Shown here: piece by piece, positions 9,317 to 18,366 of the stretch
Layout of the letters: every line of letters begins with the position of its first letter
How positions within the stretch are numbered: the first letter of the stretch is position 1
Source of the DNA: an uncultured cyanobacterium
Lineage (GTDB): Bacteria; Cyanobacteriota; Cyanobacteriia; PCC-6307; Cyanobiaceae
Direction of reading: 5' to 3'
NCBI GenBank assembly: GCA_903882285.1
Contig: CAIRWM010000134.1
Location: forward strand, 1-36,041
DNA length: 36,041 nucleotides
Notes under the pieces: generated by a model
What the model was told of the DNA's origin: nothing
The model's database searches: none
What the model saw: only the letters and a program-made list of their open reading frames with translations
Made by a program: the position numbers and the translations under genes

Positions 9317-10210
9317 ATGCACGCCCCTCCGTTTCACCAGACCCGCGGGACGCTCTGGCTGGTCGCCGGCACCGGTGAAGGACCGCCGCTGGCCGAACTG
9401 CTGCTGCGGGCGGGCTGGAGGGTGCACGTGAGCGTCGTGACGGCAGCGGCGGCCCGTGCCTATGCCCCCCACCCGGCCTTGGAGCTGACCGTGGGCAGCA
9501 TCGGTGGCGACACCAGTGACGACGGCCTCGAGGCCCGCGCCCTGAATGGCGTCCTGGCCGAGCTGGCGCGAGCCGCCGCCACCAGCGGGACCTATCGCTG
9601 GGTGATCGATGCCACCCACCCCTTCGCCAGCCGCATCAGCGCAGCACTCGCTCAGGGCTGTGCCTGCGCCGGCGTCCGCCTGCTGCGGCTGGAGCGTCCA
9701 GCCCTGGCCGGTGGCCAGGTGCGTCTCCTGGCCGACCTCGACGCGCTGGGTGCACTGGGCCGCCAGGAGGCGCCGCCTGAGGGGCTGCTGCTGCCCATCG
9801 GCGCCCGCCGCCTGGCGGAAGCCGTGCCGCTGCTCCAACGCGGCGTGCCCAAGGCGATCCTGCACGCCAGGATTCTGCCCCACGCCGGGGCCCTGCAGCA
9901 GGCCCTGGCAGCGGGCCTGGCGCCGGAGCGGCTGGCCTGCCTGCGGCCCAGCGGCGAGGCCGAGGCCGAGGCCGCGATCGAGCGGGCCCTCTGCCGGCGC
10001 TGGGGGATCGACACGGTTCTCTGCCGCAGCTCCGGCGGCCCCACTGAAGCCCACTGGCGCCGCATCGCCAGCGAGCTGGGCCTGACCCTGCTGCTGCTGG
10101 AGCGGCCCGCCGAACCCTGCGGCGTCGAGAGCCTGCCCCTGGCCGAACTGCTCCAGCGGCTGGAAGCCGAGGTCATGCCAGCCTCGGAATCTCTGCCCAA
10201 AGACCAATGA
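9317..10210 (+). CDS. cobK: Precorrin-6A reductase (CobK/CbiJ)
   Basis: TLWLVAGTGEGPPLAELLLRAGWRVHVSVVT, VIDATHPFASRISAAL, and C-terminal VLCRSSGGPTEAHWRRIASELG are characteristic CobK/CbiJ motifs. ATG at 9317. Confidence 0.85.
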   Translation: MHAPPFHQTRGTLWLVAGTGEGPPLAELLLRAGWRVHVSVVTAAAARAYAPHPALELTVGSIGGDTSDDGLEARALNGVLAELARAAATSGTYRWVIDATHPFASRISAALAQGCACAGVRLLRLERPALAGGQVRLLADLDALGALGRQEAPPEGLLLPIGARRLAEAVPLLQRGVPKAILHARILPHAGALQQALAAGLAPERLACLRPSGEAEAEAAIERALCRRWGIDTVLCRSSGGPTEAHWRRIASELGLTLLLLERPAEPCGVESLPLAELLQRLEAEVMPASESLPKDQ

Positions 10211-10587
10211 CGACAGGCGAGAGCCCCCTGCATCTGGTGCTCACCAGCGAGGCGAACCGAGAGAAAGCCGAAGCCCTGTCCCTGGCGCTGCTGGACCGCC
10301 GCCTGGTGGCCTGCGCCAGCCTGCTGCCCGTGCGCTCCCACTACCGCTGGCAGGGCCGGCTGGAGGCGAGTGAAGAGGTGCAGTTGCTGCTCAAGACCAG
10401 CCCGGAGCACCTGGAGGCCCTCCATCTCGCCGTGCTGGAGCTACACAGCTACGAGGTCCCGGAATGGATCCACTGGCCGGCCCACTGCGGCGGCGACTAC
10501 GGCAGTTGGTGCCAAGACCAGCTCAGCCCAGGTGCTGGCGCACAAGCTCCGGCAACGAGGCCTGGGGGCGGGGACCCAACTGGGTGA
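10207..10587 (+). CDS. cutA: Divalent-cation tolerance protein CutA1 family
   Basis: LVACASLLPVRSHYRWQGRLEASEEVQLLLKTSPEHLEALHLAVLELHSYEVPEWIHWP is diagnostic of CutA1. ATGA overlap with cobK; 3' end overlaps the convergent gene. Confidence 0.92.
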   Translation: MTTGESPLHLVLTSEANREKAEALSLALLDRRLVACASLLPVRSHYRWQGRLEASEEVQLLLKTSPEHLEALHLAVLELHSYEVPEWIHWPAHCGGDYGSWCQDQLSPGAGAQAPATRPGGGDPTG

Positions 10588-11533
10588 CCACCTGGCCGGC
10601 GCAGAGCGAACCCAGGCGGCCGCAGCGCTCCAGGCTCTCGCCACGGGTGTAGCCATGCAGGAAGCCGGCGGCGTAGAGGTCGCCGGCTCCAGTGGTGTCG
10701 ACCAGGTCGCCGAGCCGGAACGGTGCAATGGCGATCGTCTCATCTCCTGCCAACAGAACCGATCCCTGCTCGCTGCGGGTGAGCGCCGCCACCCGGCAAC
10801 GACCCCGTACCCGGTCGGCCGCGGCCTCGAAACTGTCGGCCTTGTAGAGCGCCGTGATCTCCATCTCATTGGCGAACAGCACATCGACGTGGCCGTCGAC
10901 CAGCTCCAGGAAGCTGTCGCGATGCCGATCGACGCAGAAGGCATCGGAGAGGGAGAGCGCCACCTGACCGCCGCTCTCTCGAGCAGCCTCGGCGGCCGCG
11001 ATGAAGGCCCGCTTCGCCTCCTCACTGTCCCAGAGGTAGCCCTCGAGGTACAGCATCTGGGACTGGCGCACAAGATCGAGATCCAGATCGGCCGGATCCA
11101 GCCCCACGGAGGCCCCCAGATAGGTGCACATGGTGCGCTGGGCATCAGGTGTGACCAGGATCAGGCAGCGCGCCGTGGACGGCCCCGTGGTAGCGGCGGT
11201 TGTCTCGAAACGGGCGCCGACGGAGCGGATGTCGTGGGTGAAGATCGCGCCCAGCTGGTCATCGCGGACCCGGCCGATGAAGGCGGCGCGTCCCCCCAGC
11301 TGGGCGATACCGGCAAGGGTGTTGGCGGCCGAGCCACCGGAGGTCTCCAGGCCCGGGCCGACGCTGGCGTAGAGAAGCTCGGCCTGGCTCTCATCGACGA
11401 GGGCCATGGTGCCCTTGCTGAGCCCATGGTCGTCGAGAAAGCTTTCCTCGGCCTGAACAAGCACGTCGACGATGGCATTGCCGATGCCGACCACGTCGAA
11501 GGGCTTTGGGGCGCTGGCCGAGGTGCTGGTCAT
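10523..11533 (-). CDS. PfkB-family carbohydrate/adenosine kinase
   Basis: FDVVGIGNAIVDVLVQ, GGSAANTLAGIAQLGGRAAFIGRVRDDQLG, DTTGAGDLYAAGFLHG (PfkB signatures). Confidence 0.9.
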   Translation of the reverse strand: MTSTSASAPKPFDVVGIGNAIVDVLVQAEESFLDDHGLSKGTMALVDESQAELLYASVGPGLETSGGSAANTLAGIAQLGGRAAFIGRVRDDQLGAIFTHDIRSVGARFETTAATTGPSTARCLILVTPDAQRTMCTYLGASVGLDPADLDLDLVRQSQMLYLEGYLWDSEEAKRAFIAAAEAARESGGQVALSLSDAFCVDRHRDSFLELVDGHVDVLFANEMEITALYKADSFEAAADRVRGRCRVAALTRSEQGSVLLAGDETIAIAPFRLGDLVDTTGAGDLYAAGFLHGYTRGESLERCGRLGSLCAGQVVTQLGPRPQASLPELVRQHLG

Positions 11534-11601
11534 GGGTGGGGAGCAGGATAGTTGAGGTGCAGAGACTGGGGGGCCGCGGGGCAGGGGCTGCAGGCTGGGG
11601 C

Positions 11602-12921
11602 TCAGGCGCTCAGCAGGGCACGCTTCGGACCGTGGATCGGATCCTCCACCACGATCGTCTGGTCGCGCTGGGCACCGAGGGAGACGATGGCGATGGGCAC
11701 CTCCATCAGCTCCGCCAGGAAGCGCAGATAGGCCATGGCGGTGGCGGGCAGGTCGTCGAGGCTGCGGCAGTCAGCCGTGCAGCACTGCCAGCCGGGCAGG
11801 GTCTCGAAGACCGGCTGGCAGCGCGCGAAGTCCTCAGAGCTGCTGGGAAAGTGATCGATCCGCTGGCCATCGAGCTCGTAGGCCACGCAGACCTGAATCT
11901 CGTCGAGTTCATCGAGCACATCGAGCTTGGTGATGGCCAGACAGTCGAGCCCGTTGACCTGCACCGCGTAGCGGCCGATCACGCCATCGAACCAACCGCA
12001 GCGGCGGCGGCGGCCAGTAGTGGTGCCAAATTCACCACCGCGGTCGCAGAGATGGTCGTTGAGGCTGCCCTGCAGTTCCGTGGGGAAGGGCCCCTCACCC
12101 ACCCGGGTGGTGTAGGCCTTGGCCACGCCGATCACCCGGTCGATCAGGGTGGGACCAACACCGGCACCGATGCAGGCTCCGCCCGAGACGGGGTTGGAGG
12201 AGGTGACGTAGGGGTAGGTGCCATGGTCGAGGTCGAGGAGGGTGCCCTGGGCCCCCTCGAACAGAATGTTCTTGCGGGCCCGCGCCGCCTGGTGGATGGT
12301 GCGGGTGCAGTCGACCACGTGGGGGGCAAGCCGACGGCCGTAGCCGGCGTATTCGGCGATCACCGCCTCCGCCTCGAGGGGTTCGAGGCCGTAGACCTTC
12401 TGCAGCAGATCGTTCTTTTCGGCCAGGGGGCCAAGCAGGCGATCGCGCAGGCGGGCCTCATCGAGCAGATCGAGGACGCGAATGCCATTGCGCTCCGACT
12501 TGTCGGCGTAGGTGGGGCCTATGCCTCGGCCGGTGGTGCCGATGCGGCGATCGCCGCGGCGCTGCTCCATCGCCTGATCCAGCAGGCGGTGGTACGGCAT
12601 GGTCACGTGGGCCGTGGAGGCCAGCTTCAGACCAGAAACGTCGATGCCGTAGCCCTCGAGCATGTCGAGTTCTCCAAGCATGACCTTGGGATCGACCACC
12701 GTGCCCGAACCGATCAGGCACATGGTGTCGGCGTACAGGATCCCGGAAGGAATCAGGTGGAGCTTGAGGACCCGGTCATCGACGACGATTGTGTGCCCGG
12801 CATTGACCCCTCCCTGATAGCGGACGACCACATCAGCGGACCGGCTCAGCAGATCCGTGATCTTGCCCTTCCCTTCGTCGCCCCACTGTGCACCGATGAC
12901 GACAACATTGGCCAAGGACAC
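11602..12921 (-). CDS. purA: Adenylosuccinate synthetase
   Basis: [73 protein letters not shown] start. Confidence 0.98.
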   Translation of the reverse strand: MSLANVVVIGAQWGDEGKGKITDLLSRSADVVVRYQGGVNAGHTIVVDDRVLKLHLIPSGILYADTMCLIGSGTVVDPKVMLGELDMLEGYGIDVSGLKLASTAHVTMPYHRLLDQAMEQRRGDRRIGTTGRGIGPTYADKSERNGIRVLDLLDEARLRDRLLGPLAEKNDLLQKVYGLEPLEAEAVIAEYAGYGRRLAPHVVDCTRTIHQAARARKNILFEGAQGTLLDLDHGTYPYVTSSNPVSGGACIGAGVGPTLIDRVIGVAKAYTTRVGEGPFPTELQGSLNDHLCDRGGEFGTTTGRRRRCGWFDGVIGRYAVQVNGLDCLAITKLDVLDELDEIQVCVAYELDGQRIDHFPSSSEDFARCQPVFETLPGWQCCTADCRSLDDLPATAMAYLRFLAELMEVPIAIVSLGAQRDQTIVVEDPIHGPKRALLSA

Positions 12922-12954
12922 AGCGGCCCGCAGCCGCTTCTAAGCACAATCGGT

Positions 12955-12995
12955 GAGCTTCTCAGACGGAGGGGCGGTTCGTCAAAGAGAAGCTC
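12955..12995. promoter_or_regulatory. Hairpin in the psb27-purA intergenic region
   Basis: GAGCTTCTC (12955-12963) / GAGAAGCTC (12987-12995) perfect 9-bp stem, inner GACG/CGTC stem (12965-12968 / 12980-12983). Confidence 0.6.
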
Positions 12996-13022
12996 CCGGA
13001 AGGTGCTGGGCACCAAGGCCGG

Positions 13023-13445
13023 TCAGGCCCCGCGCACCACGGAGGTCTCCGCCTTCTGAAGCTCCTTCTCCAGACGGCTTCGCAGGACGTCGGGCAGCGG
13101 CCGGTTGGTATAGCCGGCGTAGTGGCCTGCCAGGGAGTTCAGGGCGGTCTGCATCGTCGTGAAGGAGCCCAGCTTGTTGACGTCGCGGCGGGCCCGGTAA
13201 CGGGACATGTAGTCGTTGATCAAAGCGCGAGCCTGGGTTTCAGCTTCGGCGCGGTCCGGGTCGTCTTGACTGATCGCGATGGTGGTGAGCAGGGTCTTGG
13301 CCACGTTCACCGTGTCGTCGACGTAGTTGCCGCTCAGGCCGCTGGCACTGCTGCAGGCCGTGAGTCCCAGGCTGAGGCAGAGGGCCAGACAGAGGCAGAC
13401 GCTCAGCAGCGGGCGGAGCAGGGTGCGGCGCAGGAAGGCGACCAA
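13023..13445 (-). CDS. psb27: Photosystem II assembly lipoprotein Psb27
   Basis: Signal peptide with lipobox LTACSS; SGNYVDDTVNVAKTLLTTIAI...ARALINDYMSRYRARRDVNKLGSFTTMQTALNSLAGHYAGYTNRPLPDVLRSRLEKELQKAE. Confidence 0.93.
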   Translation of the reverse strand: MVAFLRRTLLRPLLSVCLCLALCLSLGLTACSSASGLSGNYVDDTVNVAKTLLTTIAISQDDPDRAEAETQARALINDYMSRYRARRDVNKLGSFTTMQTALNSLAGHYAGYTNRPLPDVLRSRLEKELQKAETSVVRGA

Positions 13446-13489
13446 GGCAGGGAGTGCAGTTGCGGCGATCCTAGGTGGGGCCTCAGAAA

Positions 13490-15322
13490 TCAGACCCCGA
13501 ACTCCACCCCGGACCGCTCCTGCCGGATCCGCTCGACCAGCTCAGCCACCACCGCCTCCGCCGGACGATCGGCCTTCTCGCCATCGGCCCGCCGCACCAG
13601 CTCCACCTGGCCGGTAGCAGCCCCGCGCCCCACCACCAGACGCCAGGGAATACCGATCAGATCGGCGTCCTTGAACTTCACCCCCGCCCGCTCGGACCGG
13701 TCGTCAAGCAGCACCTCGATGCCGGCGTCGAGCAACTGGCCATAGAGCTGCTCGGCCAGCTCGCGCTGGGAACTCTCCTGAACGTTGGCGATCACCACGA
13801 TCACCTCGAAGGGGGCGATGGCCACCGGCCAGCGCATGCCATCGCCGTCGTGGTTCTGCTCCACGGCAGCCTGGGCCAGCCGTGAGACACCGATGCCGTA
13901 ACAGCCCATCCAGAGAGCCTCGTCGAAGCCGGCGTCGTTGGTGAAGGTGGCCTCGAGGGCATCGGAATACTTGCGGCCAAGCTGGAAGATGTGGCCCACC
14001 TCGATGCCGCGCGCCGCCTCCAGGATCTGGGAGGGGTCATGCCGGCAGCGATCGCCAGGCTGGGCGGCGCGCAGATCCAGCACCTGCGGCGTTTCCCCCA
14101 GATCGCTCCAGCTCACCCCGAGCCGGTGCCGATCAGGGGCGTTGGCGCCGCAGACGAAGCGCGGCAGCTCCGCGGCGGTGGGATCGGCCAGCCGCAGGAA
14201 GGACCGCCGCAGCCCGGAGCCGGCATGAGTAAGTAGCCCGTCGGACAAGTCCGGACCGATGTAGCCGAAGGGGATCGCGCTCAGGTCTAGATCCAGCCGC
14301 CAGTCACGGCAACGCTCGGCGTCGAGCGGCGCGATCTCCAGCACGGCGCCGGCCCCCTGGGGAGCCCGGGCCGCTACGGCATTGCTGAGCTTGACCTCGT
14401 TGAGCTGCTGGTCGCCGCGCAGACTCACCAGCAGAGGCTGGACGCTGCCGTCGGCGAAACGGGCCAGAAGCAGCAGCACCTTGACGATCTGGCTCGGGTC
14501 GAGGCCATGGGCGGTGGCGAGAGCCTCAATCGAACTCTTGGCCGGGGTGTCCAGCGCGGTTGCGGGGCCTGCCGGCAGCGGCACGGGATCAGGAGGCAGG
14601 GAAACCGCCCGCTCCTGGTTGGCGGCATAGCGGCCGTCAGGACTGGCCAGGATCAGATCCTCGCCCGCTTCGGCCGTGACCATGAATTCCTGACTGGCCG
14701 AACCGCCGATCGCACCGCTGTCGGCTTCCACGGCGACGGCTCGCAGGCCGCAACGACGAAAGATGCGCCGGTAGGCCCCGTCCATGGCGGCGTAGGTTTC
14801 CTGGAGGGAGGCCTCGTCGCCATGGAAGGAGTAGGCGTCCTTCATGATGAATTCGCGGCCGCGCATCAGCCCGAAACGGGGGCGGATCTCGTCGCGGAAC
14901 TTTGTCTGGATTTGGTAAAGGGTCACCGGCAGCTGCCGGTAGGACCGCAATAGATCGGCCGCGAGGGCCGTGATCACCTCCTCATGGGTAGGGCCCAGGC
15001 CCAGCTGGCGGCCCTGGCGATCGTCAAGATGGAACATGATGCCCTCCCCAGCGGTATAGCCAGCCCAGCGGCCACTGCGCTCCCATAGATCAGCCGGCTG
15101 CAGCTGTGGCAGCAGGGTCTCCAGGGCGCCGGTGGCATTCATCTCCTCACGCACGATCGCCGAGATTTTCTGCAATACCCGCCACAGAAGTGGCAGGTAG
15201 GCATAGATCCCCGAGGCGACACGACGGATGTAACCGGCCCTCAGCAACAGCTTGTGAGAGGAGATTTCAGCCTCCGCCGGATCGTCGCGGAGCGTCACCA
15301 GCATCAGGCGGGAGACGCGCAT
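13490..15322 (-). CDS. proS: Prolyl-tRNA synthetase, bacterial long form
   Basis: MRVSRLMLVTLRDDPAEAEISSHKLLLRAGYIRRVASGIYAYLPL, GLGPTHEEVIT, RGREFIMKDAYSFH, GCYGIGVSRLAQAAVEQ, C-terminal anticodon-binding domain. Confidence 0.97.
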   Translation of the reverse strand: MRVSRLMLVTLRDDPAEAEISSHKLLLRAGYIRRVASGIYAYLPLLWRVLQKISAIVREEMNATGALETLLPQLQPADLWERSGRWAGYTAGEGIMFHLDDRQGRQLGLGPTHEEVITALAADLLRSYRQLPVTLYQIQTKFRDEIRPRFGLMRGREFIMKDAYSFHGDEASLQETYAAMDGAYRRIFRRCGLRAVAVEADSGAIGGSASQEFMVTAEAGEDLILASPDGRYAANQERAVSLPPDPVPLPAGPATALDTPAKSSIEALATAHGLDPSQIVKVLLLLARFADGSVQPLLVSLRGDQQLNEVKLSNAVAARAPQGAGAVLEIAPLDAERCRDWRLDLDLSAIPFGYIGPDLSDGLLTHAGSGLRRSFLRLADPTAAELPRFVCGANAPDRHRLGVSWSDLGETPQVLDLRAAQPGDRCRHDPSQILEAARGIEVGHIFQLGRKYSDALEATFTNDAGFDEALWMGCYGIGVSRLAQAAVEQNHDGDGMRWPVAIAPFEVIVVIANVQESSQRELAEQLYGQLLDAGIEVLLDDRSERAGVKFKDADLIGIPWRLVVGRGAATGQVELVRRADGEKADRPAEAVVAELVERIRQERSGVEFGV

Positions 15323-15460
15323 GGAAAGACGGGGGGGGACGATGGCGGGACGTTATCACCGCCGCTCGGAACCGCTGCAGCCACTGTCCGAAGCGTGCAG
15401 CGGGCGCTGAAAACCTCTGCTATGGTCCGACACTCATCCAATCTGTCCCAAGGCCGTCTC

Positions 15461-16024
15461 ATGCTTCCTCCCGCCGGTTTTCCCTCTGCCGGACACAACC
15501 ACGGCGCAGGACATGCAACCGGAGCAGGCGGCGCATCCGGAGCAGCAACGCCTGCGGGCTTCGCCCCTGGCCTTCGCTCGGCCGGTCCCTCCGAATCCCT
15601 GGCCGCCATCGCCGCATCTGAGAGCGGCGATGGCGGCAGCGAGGCCCTGATCGGCATCGATGAGGTGCAGAAGTCTCTGAATCGTTCGCGAGCCTCGGTT
15701 TACCGCTACACCAATACTGATCCCCGCAACCTCAATCCCCCCTTCAACGTCCGCAAGCTGAATCCGGAATACCGCACGGATCAGAAGGAGCCTCTGCTTT
15801 TCCATCCCAACGAGGTGGCACGCTTCGCCCGCGACGTGCTGCGCATCAAAGAGGTGACGGTCGAGGTGCTCAATTCCCCCTCCACCGCCACCCAGCAGCT
15901 GCTCACTTCGATCCTGGAGGAGCTGCGCGCCATCCGCCAGCAACTAGATGAGACCAACGGAGCGCCCACCGACATCCACAGCTTGCGCCAGCCCCACGGC
16001 ACTCAGGCCCGGCCGGCGGCCTGA
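15461..16024 (+). CDS. Putative HTH/resolvase-like DNA-binding protein conserved in picocyanobacteria
   Basis: IGIDEVQKSLNRSRASVYRYTNTDPRNLNPPFNVRKLNPEYRTDQKEPLLFHPNEVARFARDVLRIKEV resembles an HTH with recognition helix, then coiled-coil QQLLTSILEELRAIRQQL. Alternative start at 15422. Confidence 0.6.
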   Translation: MLPPAGFPSAGHNHGAGHATGAGGASGAATPAGFAPGLRSAGPSESLAAIAASESGDGGSEALIGIDEVQKSLNRSRASVYRYTNTDPRNLNPPFNVRKLNPEYRTDQKEPLLFHPNEVARFARDVLRIKEVTVEVLNSPSTATQQLLTSILEELRAIRQQLDETNGAPTDIHSLRQPHGTQARPAA

Positions 16025-16030
16025 GTGCCG
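15997..16030. terminator. 13-bp perfect inverted repeat across the stop codon of the HTH-like gene
   Basis: CGGCACTCAGGCC (15997-16009) / GGCCTGAGTGCCG (16018-16030), 8-nt loop; TGA stop at 16022-16024 lies in the 3' arm; no U-tract follows. Confidence 0.55.
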
Positions 16031-16151
16031 GCCAGCCGGAGGAGATCCGACCCGCCGCAACGGTGGCGATTTCTTCCAGCCGGTGCCACGATACTGAAAC
16101 TTCACCCTTTGTTATTTGAGGTGCCCGCTCCCCGGAGCTGAGCACCGATCC

Positions 16152-16610
16152 ATGGACCAAGCCCTCCCCCACCGAGTCGCCTTTCCGTTTCATTCCCCTG
16201 CCTCGGGCCGCGTAAACTCCGCCAGAGCAGAAAGCACCGGCTCGATTGCGCCGTTGCAAGCCGTGGCCCTCGTCGACCATCCGCCGCTTGCCGAGAGCGG
16301 ATCTAGCGAATCGGAGTCCCTTGAAGATCCGGACAGTCCTGGCCGAAGTCCCCGCCCGCTTGCAGGCGCCGGCTTCCGCAGCACCGCGGAGCTGGATCCG
16401 CTCCAGCGCACCGAGGATCTTGATCCGCTGCGGCGATCTCTCGGCGTTGTCGCCGGCTTCGCCATCGCCCTTCTGACCTTGTTTGTGCCGCTCGTCAGTG
16501 TGTTGGCAGATCGCCCCAGCCCCGAGGGCTCTGGATCTGCAACGCCAGGCCGCCTCCCCCTTCTCCAGGCTGATCCAGCTCCCGATCGAGATTCCAACCG
16601 GCAGCAGTAA
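16152..16610 (+). CDS. Hypothetical single-TM protein
   Basis: Low-complexity Ser/Pro/Glu N-terminus, one TM helix (LGVVAGFAIALLTLFVPLVSVLA). Internal ATG at 16152 chosen over 16116; no family recognised. Confidence 0.4.
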   Translation: MDQALPHRVAFPFHSPASGRVNSARAESTGSIAPLQAVALVDHPPLAESGSSESESLEDPDSPGRSPRPLAGAGFRSTAELDPLQRTEDLDPLRRSLGVVAGFAIALLTLFVPLVSVLADRPSPEGSGSATPGRLPLLQADPAPDRDSNRQQ

Positions 16611-16731
16611 CTCGGCAGCCGTCACCCGGAAGGCGTGACAAAGTCGACGTCTCCCCGAAACCGGGAAGATGATGTTCGACCAGGTGCTGCACGCCTCGGT
16701 ACTCGAACCGTTCGACCAAAGGTTCTGAACA

Positions 16732-16753
16732 GCCCCGTCGCTGACGATGGGGC
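16732..16753. terminator. Candidate hairpin in convergent intergenic region
   Basis: GCCCCGTCG-CTGA-CGATGGGGC, 9-bp stem with one G-U pair; second small stem GGCCC-TTTG-GGGCC at 16780-16793. Confidence 0.45.
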
Positions 16754-16806
16754 GCTCTGCGGCAGAACTGCGTCACTGCGGCCCTTTGGGGCCAACGGAT
16801 CTCCGC

Positions 16807-17481
16807 CTAGGCCCGCCGCTGCAGCAGAAACCCCTCGAAGTCCAGGGCTTGAAAGATCGGTGCCGGATCGCCGAAGCCTGCGGCGGTGACCAGGGCGGTG
16901 AGCCGGGCCACACCGATCGGATGCAACGCCTGGCTCAGACCCGCCAGGGCCTCGGGGGTGCCCTCGAGGCCGCTGGCCCGTTGATAGCCCAGCCAGGCCG
17001 CTTCGACCTGGGCCTGCAGTGGCGAGCGTTCGGGCCGCATCAGATCGACCAGCACCAGCTGGCCTCCAGGCCGGAGCGCCCGCGCCAGGGCCGTAAGGAA
17101 GACCAGCTTGCTGCCGTCATCCGGCAGCGACTGCAGCACCAGAACCGAAAGAGCGCCATCGAAGCGACCCTCGGCAGCGAGGGCCTCCACCGTCGTCTGA
17201 CACCAGGTGAGTGGCTCTTGCGACAGGGAAGAGGCGGCCAGGCGGTCGCGGGCCACGCTCAACATCTCGGCGGAGGGGTCGAGGGCGGTCAGCTGCCAGT
17301 CGGGACGCTGGAGCCGGGCTTCGAGCAGTTCGGCCCCGGTGCCACAGCCAGCGACCAGCACCCGAGCGTCCGGAACGGAGGCCAGGGGCGAAGCCGCCAG
17401 CAGCGCTACCGACAGGCGGGCCAGGCTGGCGTAGCCGGGAATCGACTGCTGAATGACATGGTCGTAGCTGGACTGGCTCAC
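16807..17481 (-). CDS. Class I SAM-dependent methyltransferase
   Basis: ARVLVAGCGTGAELLEA (motif I), LTALDPSAEMLSVARDRLA, FDGALSVLVLQSLPD, LRPGGQLVLVDLM. Confidence 0.85.
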   Translation of the reverse strand: MSQSSYDHVIQQSIPGYASLARLSVALLAASPLASVPDARVLVAGCGTGAELLEARLQRPDWQLTALDPSAEMLSVARDRLAASSLSQEPLTWCQTTVEALAAEGRFDGALSVLVLQSLPDDGSKLVFLTALARALRPGGQLVLVDLMRPERSPLQAQVEAAWLGYQRASGLEGTPEALAGLSQALHPIGVARLTALVTAAGFGDPAPIFQALDFEGFLLQRRA

Positions 17482-17653
17482 ATCGCTTCCCGTTGGGGGG
17501 CCGATCGGCCTGCCGATCAGCGCTCCATGCTAGGCAGAGCGCCGCTCCCCTCCCCAATCCGAGGCCGGAGGCCTGAGGGTGGGCTGCCCCCGGCGAGCGG
17601 AAAGCGCCACGACGTGCCTTAGGTTGGGCGGCGCCCTTTCCCCCCAATCGACC

Positions 17654-18016
17654 GTGCCCACCATTCGCTTCGAACGTGAAGGCCAGCAGGTCGGCTGCAT
17701 CGAGGGGGCGAACCTGCGCAAAGCCGCCCTCGATGCCGGGATCAACCCCTACACGGGCCTCAACAACTTCAACAACTGCGGTGGCCTCGGCCAGTGCGGC
17801 ACCTGTGTCGTCGAGGTGCTGGAAGGGGAGCGCAACCTCTCCCCCCGCAGCGACGTCGAAGAGGTCTACCTGGCCGATCGTCCCGCCAACTACCGCCTCA
17901 GCTGCCGCACCACCGTCAATGGCGACGTGACCGTGCGGACCCGCCCCTCCAACGCCGTCGGCCAGGGATCAAACAGCCTGGTAGGTGCCCTCAAGGCCCT
18001 TGTCGGCAAGAAGTGA
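17654..18016 (+). CDS. 2Fe-2S ferredoxin
   Basis: VPTIRFEREGQQVGCIEGANLRKAALDAGINPYTGLNNFNNCGGLGQCGTCVVEVLEG...YRLSCRT: C-x4-C-x2-C...C cluster ligands. GTG start at 17654. Confidence 0.9.
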   Translation: MPTIRFEREGQQVGCIEGANLRKAALDAGINPYTGLNNFNNCGGLGQCGTCVVEVLEGERNLSPRSDVEEVYLADRPANYRLSCRTTVNGDVTVRTRPSNAVGQGSNSLVGALKALVGKK

Positions 18017-18366
18017 GCCTGAGCATCTACAGCTACCCCGCCTGCAGCACCTGCCGCAAGGCCCTGGCCTGGCTCCAGCAGACGGGGTTGGAGGCCAGGG
18101 TGATCGACATCACCCAACAGCCCCCCTCGCGGGCGCAACTGGCCCAGGCGATGCTCCAGCTGGGCCGTGGCCGCCTGTTCAATACCAGTGGGCAGAGCTA
18201 CCGGGCCCTCGGCTCCGCCACCGTGAAGGCGATGGACGATCAGCAGGCCCTTGGGGCCCTTGCCGCCGATGGCAAACTGATCAAGCGACCGTTCCTGGTC
18301 AGCGCGGAGGGACGCTGCCTCACAGGCTTCCAGCAGGAGGAGTGGGCGGCTCTGCTGACCCCATGA
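18013..18366 (+). CDS. ArsC/Spx/MgsR-family arsenate-reductase-like protein
   Basis: GTG 18013 overlapping the ferredoxin stop: VSLSIYSYPACSTCRKALAWLQQTGLEARVIDITQQPPSRAQL...RLFNTSGQSYRALG...DGKLIKRPFLV (CxxC thioredoxin-like). Confidence 0.87.
   Translation: MSLSIYSYPACSTCRKALAWLQQTGLEARVIDITQQPPSRAQLAQAMLQLGRGRLFNTSGQSYRALGSATVKAMDDQQALGALAADGKLIKRPFLVSAEGRCLTGFQQEEWAALLTP

Noticed and set aside
12439-12555. HIP1 palindromes GCGATCGC as an enriched repeat
   Set aside because: Only about three seen by eye (near 12439, 12547, 31896) in 36 kb, around what base composition alone would give; not enriched.
11506-13059. 517-aa + strand ORF opposite purA
   Set aside because: Antisense of a fully conserved adenylosuccinate synthetase.
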